Below are positions 22,792 through 34,931 of a DNA stretch of 64,000 nucleotides, in pieces. Position numbers and translations under genes: made by a program. The notes beneath the pieces are model-generated. The model did no database searches. It saw only the letters and a list, made by a program, of their open reading frames with translations, and was not told where the DNA came from. Numbering within the stretch: the first letter of the stretch is position 1; the number at the start of each line of letters is the position of its first letter. The stretch lies in assembly GCF_963259705.1 (NCBI RefSeq), contig NC_081851.1:15412145-15476144 (forward strand), in the 5' to 3' direction. The DNA comes from Myotis daubentonii (Eukaryota > Chordata > Mammalia > Chiroptera > Vespertilionidae).

Positions 22792-23271
22792 TGGGTCCGG
22801 GCTGCTGGTCACTCCTTGAGCCAATGAAGCAGAGACAGGGTTGAGATCATTTATTCCATGAATGCAGGAGAAGGAGAGAGCAGCAGGTCACCCACAAACG
22901 TCTGCTCTACCCCCTGTCCCCTACCCCTGATAAGCCAGCTGCTTATCTTGGGTAGAAGGACAAAGATCCCATGGGAAAGCAGACATTTCTGGCCTGGGAA
23001 AGTAGGAAGGTATAGTGGTTACAGGTTACAGGCAACTCTGGCTGGGGGTTGGCAGAGGCCGGGTGGCTCCGGGACCAGATTACAGGCAACGAGGTTGCTG
23101 ATCTAGGCCTTTCTCAGAAAGGAGGGTGGCCTGCATTCCCTTGTTAGCTCCCATGTCCCAGGGCGGACAACTCTCCACCAGATCAGAACGTGATTTCCCT
23201 CATTAGAACAGAACAATCATGGTTAACAGAGCACCATTAATATTCCTTGTAATCATAGCGAGTCCCCAACA
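22792..23271 (-). mobile_element. Probable endogenous retrovirus LTR, antisense
   Basis: Read on the minus strand, the block starts TGTTGGGGACTCGC and ends near a CA. The plus strand shows gatcatttattccatgaatg, as expected for the reverse complement of an LTR polyadenylation (R/U5) region. There is no coding sequence nearby, so it would be a solo LTR. I could not find a matching target duplication, so the exact ends are uncertain. Confidence 0.5.
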
Positions 23272-23934
23272 GTCTAGTCCTGCCCCGAACAAAAGAACAA
23301 AACTGAAAAAAATCCCACCTAAAGTGGTTACTTTTTCATAACTATCTCAATCAATTCCTCATACAGAAGCTATTCCATAAATCTAACCGCCTTCATTTGT
23401 CGGCAGCATGATGAGATTTCAATTAATGTCCAACGAAATGTGATCTAACCTGGAAACAAATTTATAGATGCAGTGACCTGAAGTGAGAACAAAGCAAATA
23501 ACATGTACTTTAAGGAATCTTGAGATAATGAAAACTATTTATCATTATGCAAATCAAGATTTCAAGAACAGTTGAATTGATGAGCTTATGCCAAAGGGAT
23601 ATAAACTGGATGATAAAATTTCAAACTCTCTGCTCCCAGTTTTCAGGGCCAACATTTTAGAGAAACGATGCAAAATTTATGAACCTAGCGCTATTTTTAA
23701 GGAAAATACATAAGAATGAGACAGAAAACAGGATGAGGCCGAGTGAAACCACAAAAGAGTGAGCACAAGCCTGACACAGTGAAGAGCACATTGTACACAT
23801 TGCATCTCATTCAATCAACTCAAAGTCATCAAGGTGTCCCATGAACTCCCATGGACTGAGCTGTATTTTGGACCACGGATATGCACAAAGGTTAGGAGTC
23901 ACAGAATGTTTTCTTTTCTAAAAATTGGTCCACG
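23272..23934. other. Non-coding stretch
   Basis: AT-rich sequence with no recognised exon or repeat on either strand. Confidence 0.35.
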
Positions 23935-24125
23935 ACATGGCCGGTGTGGATCAGTTTGTTGGAGCATCATTCTCTACACGGAAAGGCTGTGGGTTCAATT
24001 CCCGGTCAGGGCAAATACCTAGGTTGGGCATTCAGTCTCCAGGGGGAGTGTGTATGAGAGGCAACCAATTGATGCTTTTCTCTCGCATCAATGATTCTCT
24101 CTCTCAAATCAATAAGCACATCCTT
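23935..24125 (+). mobile_element. Ves SINE
   Basis: Sense copy with head catggccggtgtggatcagt, B-box-like gggttcaattcccggtca, and tctctctcaaatcaataa near the end. Confidence 0.88.
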
Positions 24126-24296
24126 GCCATAGGATTTATAGAAAAAGTGGGTTCCATTAGGTCGAAGAAAGTCATTCTCAAATTTTCAGTTATCAATTCT
24201 TAGCAACTTCTCCAATAGTTTCAAAGAATACCTTGAAGCTAACTAAACCAGCAATACCATTCTTTTCTTTATACAAGCAGGTTTACCGGCACCCGA

Positions 24297-24520
24297 GCCT
24301 TGTCGGCCTGGTTCAGTGGTTGAGTGTCAACCTATGAACCAGAACCAGGCAGTTATGGTTGGCTTCCAGGTCGGGGCCCATGTCCCAGTTGTGGCCTCCA
24401 TCCCCAGTGCGGGGTGTCCAGGAGAGAGCCAATCAATGGTTCTCATCATTGGCGTTTCTCTTTCACGCTCCGTCTCCAGTTTTCTGTGAAGTCAATAAAA
24501 GTATATGTAAAATAATTCTC
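24297..24520 (+). mobile_element. Ves SINE (diverged)
   Basis: Sense copy with head ccttgtcggcctggttcag, the middle ccaatcaatggttctcatca and an A-rich tail at about 24495-24530. Confidence 0.82.
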
Positions 24521-24920
24521 CTCAAAAAAATTAACAAAGAAGTAAGGGTAGAGGATGCCCTGACTGGAGAGGGCGGTGGGTCTCTGCTGTGGCCTCAAGT
24601 AAAAATACCTGGGGAGGTTACATAGACAAGCCGCTCTCCTGCTGGGCTAATGCCTCCGGTCCTGGTGGGCCCTCTTCCAAAGTGATCAGAAGGTCTATGG
24701 TGATTCTGCTGCACAGCCGAGTCCAGCACCACTGGCTAAGTGTGGGGGATGCTGATCTCACAGGGACTCACTGCACACGGGCCCCTCACAGGGTCTCACC
24801 GCAGAAACACAGCTGCCATTTGATCCCTCGCAACTCTTGCTGACCAGGCCGGGCACCCGACTCACGGCTCCAACTACCTCCCACCCTTCCACGGTGGGTC
24901 CACGTTCACAGGGAACTCAC

Positions 24921-25031
24921 TTCCCCTCTTAGCAATTTCCTCAGTTTCTCCACAGGCTCAGGCTCACAGCCCGGAATCCTCCGCATGTCAATGTTCTTCA
25001 GAACCAACATCGTGTCCAGCACACAGCGAAC
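24921..25031 (-). pseudogene. NOM1: NOM1-like exon, intact frame
   Basis: Homologous to the exon of NOM1 (a nucleolar MIF4G/MA3-domain protein) that follows the MIF4G region. It lies between TTTAAG and a GTGAGT donor and has 37 codons reading VRCVLDTMLVLKNIDMRRIP, then GCEPEPVEKLRKLLRGE. This matches the LETMLALKN..RKIPGYDPEPVEKLRKL stretch of NOM1. Both ends are in phase 0. The neighbouring NOM1 exon is broken, so I treat the pair as a duplicated, intron-containing NOM1 fragment rather than the parent locus. The frame here happens to be compatible with exon A of the coiled-coil gene 5.8 kb downstream. Confidence 0.8.
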
Positions 25032-25039
25032 CTTAAAAA

Positions 25040-26450
25040 CATAAAGAAAAGAAAGGGAGAGCCATCCATTTCAAATGGCCATCACTTCAACTTGGGAAGA
25101 AACAAACCAACTCTGCACGTGGCCACCACTGCTGATAAACCCGATGGTCGCAGGCAGACCATCCCCACTCCAGCCTCTGCAGCCTTTTAACCTCCCCCGG
25201 CACCAGACCCCCGCCAGACCTCCACCGGGGCCTGGACCACTACCCACAGAGCTCCCCTTCCCTCTCCTGCTCCCCTCCACCCTCGTCCTCCCACTGGTTC
25301 CCCCCCCTCCCTGCACTCCTCCCTCCTGGCCCTGGGCTCTGAGCCACCCCTCCTCTCCACAACATTGGCCAGTCCTTCTCCACCCCTTGCGTGTACACTC
25401 TTTAACTTTTCAAGTGGAAAGAATGTCACACTGAGAGAAAAGTTGCAAGCACAATTCAGAGACCTCCCAGACAAGCCTGTCTGAGATTTCCCCAAGTATT
25501 CACTTTTCAGTGAGAGCATTCTCACATCATCACACCCACCCCTTCACAGTGTCCACTGTGTATGTTAAGGGCTGTGCGTCCTCAGAGGGCTCAGACCACA
25601 GCACATCTCAGTGAGCATTTCGGGTTTCAGAATGGTCGCGTCCTCCCTTTTGAGCCTGTGTCTCCTGCATGCACTGCTGTCCACTAAAGGCTCAGCTGAG
25701 AACATGGGCTGACCCCACCTTCCCTCCCACCCATTCGCCGCCTGGTCAGTTCCAACTCCCACACCCTCTCCCACACCCACATCCACTACCACAGAGCTAA
25801 TCCTCCCACCACCGTCTCTGACCCCTGAAGGGGGTCTTCCTGCCTGACCACCTCCGTCTTCTACGTTGTAGCCACGGTGACCGTTAGCACGAACCCTTCC
25901 CAGGCCATTTTCCCACTCAGAACCCTCCAGGTGTCTCCAGGATCAACGCCCAAGTCCTTGGAACGGCCTCTGCCCTGCTCCCCTGTGGGACCAACAGGCA
26001 CCCTCTCCCTACTCCTCACACATCCCTCGGGGCTCCCCTGCCCTCCCCTATCTCTGATCTGCACAAAAGGAAAAGAGGCAGGAGCTCTGCTCAGCCCTGT
26101 GTTCTACAAGGGGAAACTGAGGCTTGGAAGACTCAGGTCACATTGCTGTGCACTGCTGAGCCAGAAGTCCAGGTCGCTGACACCTGAGCCCCGAGCCACA
26201 CGGCCTTCCTCAGTGAACATTTGTTGAACAGATGAGTGTGAATTAAATCGATTCTTAACTCACAAAATACCCGAGTTTTAGTAAAGGAATAAGGTTTGCT
26301 CACACACTCACGATAAAAACATCTTCATCCCCGGAGCAGACGATAACAGATGGGCTAGGGCATGGCCCACAGCATTTCCCCACTTATTTCACCTGCTGCT
26401 CAGCATCTGCGCACTTAGGCACTTAGGAGGCAGCTCGAGGGACCCACCGT
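25040..26450. other. Intron of the NOM1 fragment
   Basis: Pyrimidine-rich sequence at 25140-25360 and a MIR-like remnant at about 26080-26240. No exon is supported here. Confidence 0.4.
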
Positions 26451-26451
26451 C

Positions 26452-26769
26452 CCTGGTCTGGTCCCGGAACGTGCTGCCTGCCCCGCTGGCTTTGCCCTGG
26501 TCTCTCTGATCATTGCCAGGGACACAGCATCGTGTTTTCTCAATGAAAATCCCCATTTCTCAGCCTGAACAGGATCAGTTCCTTATCTTTCTCTGTGAAA
26601 GTTCCAATCAGTTTTTCCAACATGTAGGAGATGAGGAGAGACTGTACCAGGTGGAAGTCATACATCAGTGCAAGGATGGTGAGCCAGCTGCCACCCTCTG
26701 TGCCTGGCTTCCCTTTCTATAGACGTCATCGAACTTCCTCAGCGCGGCCTCCAGAGAGGGAGCTCAGAC
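26452..26769 (-). pseudogene. NOM1: NOM1-like exon with frameshifts
   Basis: Starts after TCTTGCAG and reads, in order and in shifting frames: EAALRKFDDVYRKGSQ, then WLTILALMYDFHLVQSLLIS and MLEKLIGTFTEKDKELIL, then GFSLRKHDAVSL, then ASGAGSTFRDQTR. The order matches the MIF4G part of NOM1. At least three frame changes are needed, so it cannot code. It is the upstream exon of 24921-25031, separated by a 1.4-kb intron, which makes this an unprocessed duplicate. No other NOM1 exon is seen in the window. Confidence 0.85.
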
Positions 26770-27065
26770 CTGCAAGAGTGAAACAGACCCAGCGTCATCG
26801 CACACACCTGACCATCGTGGCAGCGCGCTCCTCTCAGAGACCCTTCTTGTCATCCAGCTGAGGCGTTTATGCTGAAAGAGTCAGTCCTTTTAAAACCAGC
26901 GCATCAACTGGTAGGACACTCACGGCCACGGGACATACCCTGTAACACCCGGTCTGAGTGTGCAGGGTTGGCACAGGGCCACGTGGACTGCTGGCTGCAG
27001 CCCAGAGCAACCAGCCACAGCACTGGGACCTGCCTGCGAGCCACCCTCTCGCCTTCTCAGTCCAG

Positions 27066-30000
27066 TTACCAATGATATCAAAGAAGAAATTAAAAACATC
27101 CTGGAAACTAATGACAATGAAAACACAACAATCCAAAACCTATGGGACACAATGAAAGCAGTCCTGAGAGGGAAGTTTATAGCTCTACAGGCCTATCTCA
27201 AAAAAAAAGAAAAAATGGTAGTAAATCATCTAACTCTACAACTCAAAGAATTAGAAAGAGAGCAACAAGAAAACCCCAGAGTGAGCAAAAGGAAGGAGAT
27301 GATAAAGATTAGAGCAGAAATAAGGACACAGAGACCAAAAAAAAAAAAAAAAAAAAAAACAATACAAAACATCAATGAAACCAAGAGCTGGTTCTTTGAA
27401 AGGATAAACAAGATTGACAAACTGCTAGCAAGACTCACCAAGAAGCAAAGAGAGAGGACCCAAATAAACAAAATCATAAACGATAGAGGCGAAATAACAA
27501 CAGACCCCACAGAAATACAAATGATTGTTAAAAAATACTATGGGCAGCTCTACTCCAACAAACTAGACAACCTGGAGGAAATGGACAAATACCTAGAAAA
27601 ATACAACATTCCACAACTCAATCAGGAAGAATCTAAAAATCTCAATAGGCCTATACTATGGAAGAAATTGCAGCAGTCATCAAAAAGCTTCCATCAAACA
27701 AAAGCCCAGGACCAGACGGCTTCACAGGGGAGTTTTACCAAACATTCAAGGAAGAACTAAAACCTATCCTCCTCAGACTACTACAAAAAATTCAAGAGGA
27801 AGGAACACTTCCAAGCTCATTCTATGAAGCCAGCATCACCCTAATACCAAAACCAGGTAAAGACAACACAATGAAAGAGAATTACAGGCCAATATCCCTC
27901 ATGAACATAGATGCCAAAATCCTCAACCCAATCTTAGCACATCGGATCCAGCAGTACATCAGAAGGATCATACACCATGACCAAGTAGGATTTATCCCAG
28001 GGATGCAAGGATGGTACAATATCTGCAAATCAATAAACGTGATACATCACATAAACAAATTGAAAGAAAAAAACCCATATGGCATATCAGTTGATGCAGA
28101 AAAAGCATTTGACAAAATCCAACACGCATTTTTGATAAAAACTCTCAGCAAGATGGGAGTAGAAGGATCATACCTCAACATAATAAAAGCCATATATGAC
28201 AGGCCCACAGCCAACATCATACTCAATGGACAAAAACTAACACCATTTCCCCTATGGACAGGAACAAGACAGGGATGCCCACTCTCAGCACTCCTGTTCA
28301 ACATAGTACTGGAAGTATTAGCCATTGCAATTAGACAAGAAGTAGAAATAAAAGACATCGAAACTGGAAAAGAGGAAGTAAAACTGTCCTTATTTGAAGA
28401 CGACATGATATTATACATACAAAACACTAGAGACTCCATCAAAAAACTACTAGACTTAATACACGAATTTGGCAATGTAGCAGGATACAAAATTAACCCA
28501 AGATATCTGAGGCATTTCTATACACCAACAGTGAACTTTCAGAAAGAGAAACTAAAAAAACAATCCCATTTACCATCGCACCAAAATAATTAAGCTACCT
28601 AGGAATAAACTTAACTGAAGAGGTAAAAGACCTCTACTCAGAAAACTACAGGACGTTGAAAAAAGAGATAGAGGAAGACATAAACAGATGGAAGAACATA
28701 CCGTGTTCATGGATTGGTAGAATCAACATCATTAAAATGTCCATACTACCCAAAGCAATCTATAAATTCAACACACTTCCCATTAAAATAACAACGACAT
28801 ACTTCACAGACCTAGAACAAACTCTCCAAAAATTCATCTGGAATAAAAAAAAGACCCCGAATAGCAGCAACAATCCTGAGAAAGAACAAAGTAGGTGGGA
28901 TCTCAATACCAGATATCAAGATGTATTAAAAAAGCCAATGTTCTAAAAACTGCCCGGTACTGGCACAAGAACAGACATATAGAGCAATGGAATAGAACAG
29001 AGAGCCCAGAAATTGGCTCGTACCAATATGCTCAATTAATATTTGACAAAGGAGGCAAAAACATACAATGGAGTCAAGATAGTCTCTTCAATAAATGGTG
29101 TTGGGAAAATTGGATAGATATATGCAAGAAAATGAAACTAGACCACTAACTTACACCATACACAAAAATAAACTCAAAATGGATAAAGGACTTAAATGTA
29201 CTACAGGAAACCATGAAAATTCTAGAAGAATCCAATGGCAACAAAATCTCAGACATATGCCGAAGCAATTTCTTCACTGATACAGCTCCTCCTAGGACAC
29301 TTGAAACTAAAGAGAAATGAACAAATGGGACTACATCAAAATAAAAAGCTTCTGCACAGCAAAAGAAACCATCAACAAAACAATGAGAAAACACACTGCG
29401 TGGGCAAACATATTTGCCAATGTCATATCTGATAAGGGCCTAATCTCCAAAATTTATAGAGAACTCATACAACTTAACAAAAGAAGATAAACAATCCAAT
29501 CAAAAAATGGGCAAATGACCTAAATAGACACCTTTCAAAAGAGGACATTCAGAAAGCCAAGAGACATGAAAACATGCTCAAAGTCACTAATCATCCGAGA
29601 GATGCAATTCAAAACAACAATGAGGTAACATCTCACACCTGTCAGACTGGCTATCATCAACAATTCAACAAACGACAAGTGCTGGAGAGGATGTGGAGAA
29701 AAAGGAGCACTTGTGCACTGCTAGTGGGAATGCAGACTGGTGCAGCCACTATGGAAGACACTATGGAGTTTCCTCAAAAAACTAAAAATGGAACTTCCAT
29801 TTGACCCTGTGATCCCACTTCTTGGAATATATCCCAAGAAACCAGAAACACCAATCAGAAAGGATATATGTACCCCTCCGTTCATAGCATCACAATTCAC
29901 CATAGCTAAGATCTGGAAACAGCCTAAGTGCCCATCAGTAGATGATTGGATTAGAAAACAGTGGTACATCTACACGATGGAATACTATGCTGCTGTAAAA

Positions 30001-30392
30001 AAGAAGGAACTCTTACCATTTGCAACGGCATGGATGGAACTGGAGAGCATTATGCTAAGTGAAATAAGCCAGTCGATGAAGGAAAAGTACCACATGATCT
30101 CACTCATTCATGGATAATAGAGACCATTATAATCTTTTGAACAATAATAGATACAGAGGCAGAGCAGCCTCAAACAGATTGTCAACTGCAACGGGAAGGC
30201 CGGGGAGGGTTGGGGGGCAGGAGGGAGTGGGGTAAGAGATCAACCGAAGGACTTGTATGCATGCATATAAGCATAACCAATGGACATAAGACACTGGGGA
30301 GTAGGGGAGGCCAGGGGATTGTCATGGGCAGGGGGGAAAAAGGGACACATATGTAATACCCTTTGTAATATTGTAAGAAATAAAAAACAAAA
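27066..30392 (+). mobile_element. LINE-1, 5'-truncated, ~3.3 kb
   Basis: Starts in the ORF2 linker between endonuclease and reverse transcriptase and runs through RT, the Cys-rich C-terminal end and the 3' UTR to an A-rich tail at about 30375-30405. RT landmarks are [43 protein letters not shown] and LFEDDMILY. An A run of about 22 at 27338-27360 interrupts the linker. Several frameshifts follow the RT region. The 3' UTR contains guanine tracts at 30195-30230 that could form a G-quadruplex, common in mammalian L1s. Confidence 0.95.
27658..28593 (+). pseudogene. L1 ORF2 reverse transcriptase region
   Basis: An open stretch of 311 codons covering the RT fingers and palm. The polymerase box reads FEDD in place of the conserved FADD, an Ala-to-Glu change next to the catalytic aspartates that should harm activity. 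The frame is lost downstream near 28,495, where a deletion in the NKSEAFLYT region shifts reading. The remaining ORF2 sequence continues in other frames to about 30,117. Confidence 0.9.
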
Positions 30393-30402
30393 ACAAAATA
30401 AA

Positions 30403-31030
30403 ACCTAAAAATGGAACTCCCATTTGACCCTGTGATCCCTCTTCTAGGAAGATATTCCTAGAAAACAGAAACACCAATCAGAAAGGATATATGCACCCCT
30501 ATCTTCATAGCAGCACAATTCACCATAGCTAAGATCTGGAAACAGCCTAAGTGCCCATCAGTAGATGAATGGATTAGAAAACTGTGGTACATCTACACGA
30601 TGGAATACTATGCCGCTGTAAAAAAGAAGGAACTCTTACCATTTGCAACGGCATGGATGGAACTGGAGAGCATTATGCTAAGTGAAATAAGCCAGTCAAT
30701 GAAGGAAAAATACCACATGATCTCACTCATTTGTGGATTATAAAGAACAACATAGACTGATGAAAAGGGACAAATCCAAAGACTGAGAAACAGCAATCAG
30801 GCTATCAATCCCCAGAAGGTAAGTCGGGGAGGGAGGGGGTAATGGGAAGAGATCAAGCAAAGGACTTGTATACACGCATAGAAGCCAAACCAATGGACAT
30901 ACATGGACAACATGGGGACGGGAGCATGAGTGTGCGGGGAGTGGGGCGTGGAGTCAGGGGCGGAGGTTGGGGGTTAATGGGGGGGGATGAGGACACATTT
31001 GTAATACCTTCACTAATATTTTTTTAAAAA
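30403..31030 (+). mobile_element. Second L1 3' end abutting the first
   Basis: Restarts in ORF2 C-terminal sequence (aaatggaactcccatttgac) immediately after the tail of the L1 at 27066-30392. It has a different, more diverged 3' UTR, ending near ggacacatttgtaatacctt. It represents a separate 5'-truncated insertion into the A-rich tail of the first. Confidence 0.88.
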
Positions 31031-31375
31031 ATGCAAGGACATTTAGGCAATGCCAAAAAAAAATCAAGTACATATATCACTTTAAAAATGATTAACAAAA
31101 ACAAATTTTACAGGACTTATTTATAAAACAGAAAAGGAACTAATAAAATGAACCCAGACTCAGATCTTTGCACTAGTAATAAATTACATTAGGTGAGATA
31201 CATCTGAACTGAACTGGATTCATCAGAAAAGTCAGTGAAATTTCGGGTACCAATGACCTTTTAGGACATGTGACCTTGTCAGAGCATTTCACACGTAGTC
31301 CCTCACCTGCCCCTCAGACAGACAAGGCAACAACTCAGATACATGCTTCCATCTTCTTCAAGATCTCAAGGCCCA

Positions 31376-31690
31376 TCCTACATAATAAAAGTCTAATATG
31401 CAAATTGACCAAACGGTGGAACGACTGGACACTATGATGCACACTGACCACTTGGGGGCAGGAACTTCCCCCTGGTGGTCAGTGTGCTCCCACAGGGGGA
31501 GCACCGCTCACCCAGAAACCAGCCTCACAGCTGGTGAGCACAGTGGTGGTGGTGGGAGCCTCTTTGCCTCCGTGGCAGCGCTAAGGATGTCCGACTGCTG
31601 ACTTCTCCCAAGGGTTCCTGGACTGCAAGAGGGTGCAGGCTGAGCTGAGGGACCACCCCCATGCACGATTTTCGTGCACTGGGCCTCTAG
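31376..31690 (+). mobile_element. Helitron (HeliBat type), 315-bp copy
   Basis: A complete short element: 5' TCCTACATAATAAAAG after A, and a 3' hairpin GCACGA-TTT-TCGTGC followed by CTAG at 31687-31690 before T. The internal tandem array is absent. It is non-coding. Confidence 0.92.
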
Positions 31691-32856
31691 TACATTATAT
31701 TCTTCCTGCAACTTATTTCTTTAAAATGCCACTGTAGAGCTTAGCCCCACAATATACATAAAAGAATGAAACACAACGAAAATTTATGGTCAAAATTGGC
31801 ATCTTTCAAAGGAATAATCAATTTTTATTTTCAACAAATGTATTTTAGAATCGCACTTCTAAAACTAAGCTTTAAAAGTAATTAGAAATTACCCCAAACA
31901 TGTCAGCTTAGGTCAAATTCAATCCACTGCCCTCCAAGCCCCTACTGCTAGGCAGATAGCAGTATCTCACGGGCATCCCCGTGGTTTTCCACATACGAAA
32001 GTTCCCTTCTCCCTCAACACCTAATACACATTAATTTATTTAAACTCGCCCTAAAGTAGTATGTATTATCAACCTGGACTCTTGGAGTACAAACTCCTTC
32101 TGACTATTATCTTGTGTTTAAGGGGAGACTGCATTTTATTTATTCTAAGGTCCCGAGGAGAGTTTGGAGCCAGATGTAATAGAGAAAATAATGGCTGAAA
32201 AATCCCAAAATCTGGCAAAAGACATAAGCTACAGATTTAATAAGCTACACAAACCCCAACTAGGATAAACCCAAGAAATCCATGCCGAGATACAACTATT
32301 TTACTCACAGTTCAGATGAAAGAACACCACTTTTCTTGAATCATGAGTTTGATGTCTACCAGGATAAGCTAAGCAAAACCCACCAACCCCTTCAGAGCTT
32401 GTCTGTTTTCAGTGTCCTGACCAAAGTGTACATCAGCACCAAGGACAGGGCCCATTCTCCTTGACCAGCCACATCTCAAAGGCTGACCTCATCTGCATCT
32501 CCTAGGGCTGAAAGCAAGCCTGCCCTTTGTTCCAGAGGGTGACATGCTCTTCCAAAACTGTTCCCTACACACCAAGGAACAAGGGCAGACAGTGCTCTGT
32601 GCAAGACAAGCAGAAACATGGGGGAGCCCCAGAGGACTGTCTCCCATCAGGCAACATGTAACTTTCACTTTCAAGAAATTGTGTTATGAATGAGCACCCT
32701 CTCCAATAGGAACGTTCTTCTATACAAGTCAACTGAGGACGGAGAACGTGATTTGATAAAGGACATGGCATATATTCCTTGCTGTTATCACTAACCTAGT
32801 ACACATTCCTGGCTATCTGACAGCTTCTGCAGTCAGGAGCAGGGCATGGCGTAAGC
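31691..32856. other. Non-coding stretch
   Basis: I recognise no exon or repeat on either strand. Confidence 0.35.
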
Positions 32857-33079
32857 CAGCCGTGGGCAAACTACGGCCTGCAGGGCGGATCTGGCCCATT
32901 TGAAATGAATAAAACTAAAAAAAAAAAAAAAAAAAAAGACCGTACCCTTTTATGTAATGATGTTTACTTTGAATTCATATTAGTTCACACAAACACTCCA
33001 TCCATGCTTTTGTTCCGGCCCTCCGGTCCAGTTTAAGAACCCATTGTGGCCCTCAAGACAAAAAGTTTGCCCACCCCTG
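32857..33079 (+). mobile_element. hAT-like MITE, complete
   Basis: About 220 bp with imperfect terminal inverted repeats: CAGCCGTGGGCAAACT at the left and AGTTTGCCCACCCCTG at the right. The interior has an A run of about 22 and no coding sequence. The same family is found inverted at 63006-63213. An 8-bp target duplication is not convincing. Confidence 0.85.
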
Positions 33080-34227
33080 GTTAAGCGGTCCCTCTGATTT
33101 GGGGCTCACAAGACCAGGGTTTTGGCTGAGACTGTGGTCTCCCCTGAGTGTCCAGGAGGAAAGGAGATGCTTCCAATCTCACCCCAGTTGTGGGCAGAAT
33201 TCGGTTTCCTGCAGGTGTAGGACTGCGGGGTGGATCTCCTGTGGCTGCGGCTGCAGGCAACCTCAGCTCCGAGAGGCCACAGGGAGCTTCTTGACCCGTG
33301 GGCCACTTGCTGCTGCAGAGCCCACAGAGCAAAGGGCCAGCAACTCCAGCTGAATGGGCGCTGCAGTCTGTGTGAGGAACCCGTCAATGTGTCCTTGCCC
33401 CACGGTGGACATGTGCTCTCCTGCTGTCTTCAGATGTTTTCCTGGATGGGGCTGGATGGGATCAGAATCAGTGGGGTGGATGCCAGGGTGTCCTACCAAA
33501 AGCCACCATTTGGGGTTGAGTGACAGTGTGTGTGTGAGGAGGGTGTGGGCACGAGGAGCCTTTGGATTTAGAAACTTGAGAGAAGTGGCCGCTGAATTGT
33601 CATTGAGTGATCTGACTGGGTGTGTCTCTGTCCCACAGCCTGACCATTCCCGGACCCAAGGCCCTGACGGTCAGCAAGTGGAGCAGGGTCCCAGGACAGG
33701 AAGCATTAACTGGGCTTTTCCCCAAAGGCCTCGGCTGGAAGCCCAGCGTCACCGCCCATGGAACCACCAGGGAGGAGGCGTGTTCTCCTGAGAGCTGGGG
33801 CTGCATCTGTGATTCTTGGGGGCAGGAGTCCTGCAGCTGTGGGTGCCGGGTTTGCATTTCCTCCAGCTCCCACTCTAGCACCCAAACTAGACGTCCCTGA
33901 CCAGGCCCTTCAGGGACTTCCACCCTCTGCCCTGTGCACAGGTGCAGGCCCAGGTTCATGCAGCTCAGCCCAGGGCCCTGCGGGCCACCGCAGGGAAGTT
34001 CCCGTGCCCTTTGCGGGCAGTGGGTGAGAACCTGTGTGGCAGGTGTGCCCACTCAGTCACACAGGACAATCTCCTTGCACCCGAGAGAGAAGAAATGAGA
34101 CTTCACTGGCTCCTTCCTGCCTTATTCCTACAGATCAAACTTTGCCCCCTGTATCCTCAGGCCAGGGAAATACAGGGATAGTTTGCTTTTAGGGAAATGA
34201 CCGTAGAGAACGGCAGGCCACTCTAAA
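33080..34227. other. Non-coding stretch, possibly old repeat
   Basis: The section at about 33120-33330 (gcaggtgtaggactgcgggg and neighbours) has the feel of an old dispersed repeat that I cannot name. A CSLCEEPVNVSLPHGG reading near 33364 looks like chance. No exon is supported. Confidence 0.35.
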
Positions 34228-34575
34228 TTCTAAGAGTGACTCTGTCTTAGTGTTTGGGCTGCTATGACAAAAATACCATAAACCGCATGGCTTATAAGCA
34301 ACAATTTATTTCTCATGGTTCTGCAGGCTGGGAAGTCCAAGATCACGGTGCTGGTAGTTTCAGTGTCTGCTGAGGGCCTGCTTTCTGGCTCATTGCCAAC
34401 CTTCCCTTCACTGGGTCCTCACTTTGTGGAAGGGGCACGAATGCCAGTCAGGAATGCTCCACTCTCATGACCTAAGCACCTCCTCCACACACCATCACAT
34501 ACAGCATATGGTTTCCACATGGGAATTTTGGGCCGGGGGGGGGGGCACAAGTATTCAGTCCTCTCAGCACATTCC
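34228..34575 (-). mobile_element. ERVL-MaLR LTR (MLT1-like), antisense
   Basis: Reads as the reverse complement of an MLT1-type LTR: gggctgctatgacaaaaata, cttataagcaacaatttatt, gaagtccaagatcacggtgc, ccactctcatgacctaagca. There is no internal retroviral sequence. It is an ancient mammalian element. Confidence 0.8.
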
Positions 34576-34799
34576 TTCTTGTATTGAAGTCTTCTGAGAA
34601 GAGGCATTTGAGCTAAACCCTGAGGGCTGGCATTCCAAATAAAGAAATGAGGATGTACCCAGATCCCAAGACCACAAAGTGCAAGGTGTGTTTGGGGATG
34701 CTCAGGAGATGATCTTAGTGCAGACATAGGTTTCAGCCAATTTTATATTTCTGGATAAAGAATTTGAACTTGATTTCTTAGGCCATAAGTTGTCTATTG

Positions 34800-34800
<1 letters not shown>

Positions 34801-34876
<76 letters not shown>

Positions 34877-34896
34877 GTTTTCACCTGAGGATATAT

Positions 34897-34931
<35 letters not shown>
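34801..34931. repeat. Compound microsatellite: A-run, (TA)n, (CA)n, (TTTA)n
   Basis: Consecutive tracts of A (34801-34814), alternating TA (34815-34856), CA (34857-34876) and, after a short unique piece, TTTA units (about 34895-34931) that belong to the tail of the following antisense SINE. Confidence 0.9.

Noticed and set aside
22780..23280. Short target duplication around the antisense LTR
   Set aside because: No 4-, 5- or 6-bp match was found at the proposed ends, so the boundaries remain approximate.
32849..33087. 8-bp target duplication around the hAT-like MITE
   Set aside because: The flanks GCGTAAGC and GTTAAGCG match only when shifted, with two mismatches; I do not count it as a duplication.
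33340..33430. Cysteine pattern CSLCEEPVNVSLPHGG suggestive of a RING finger
   Set aside because: The second half of the zinc-binding pattern does not follow, there are no splice sites around it, and the surrounding sequence looks like an old repeat.
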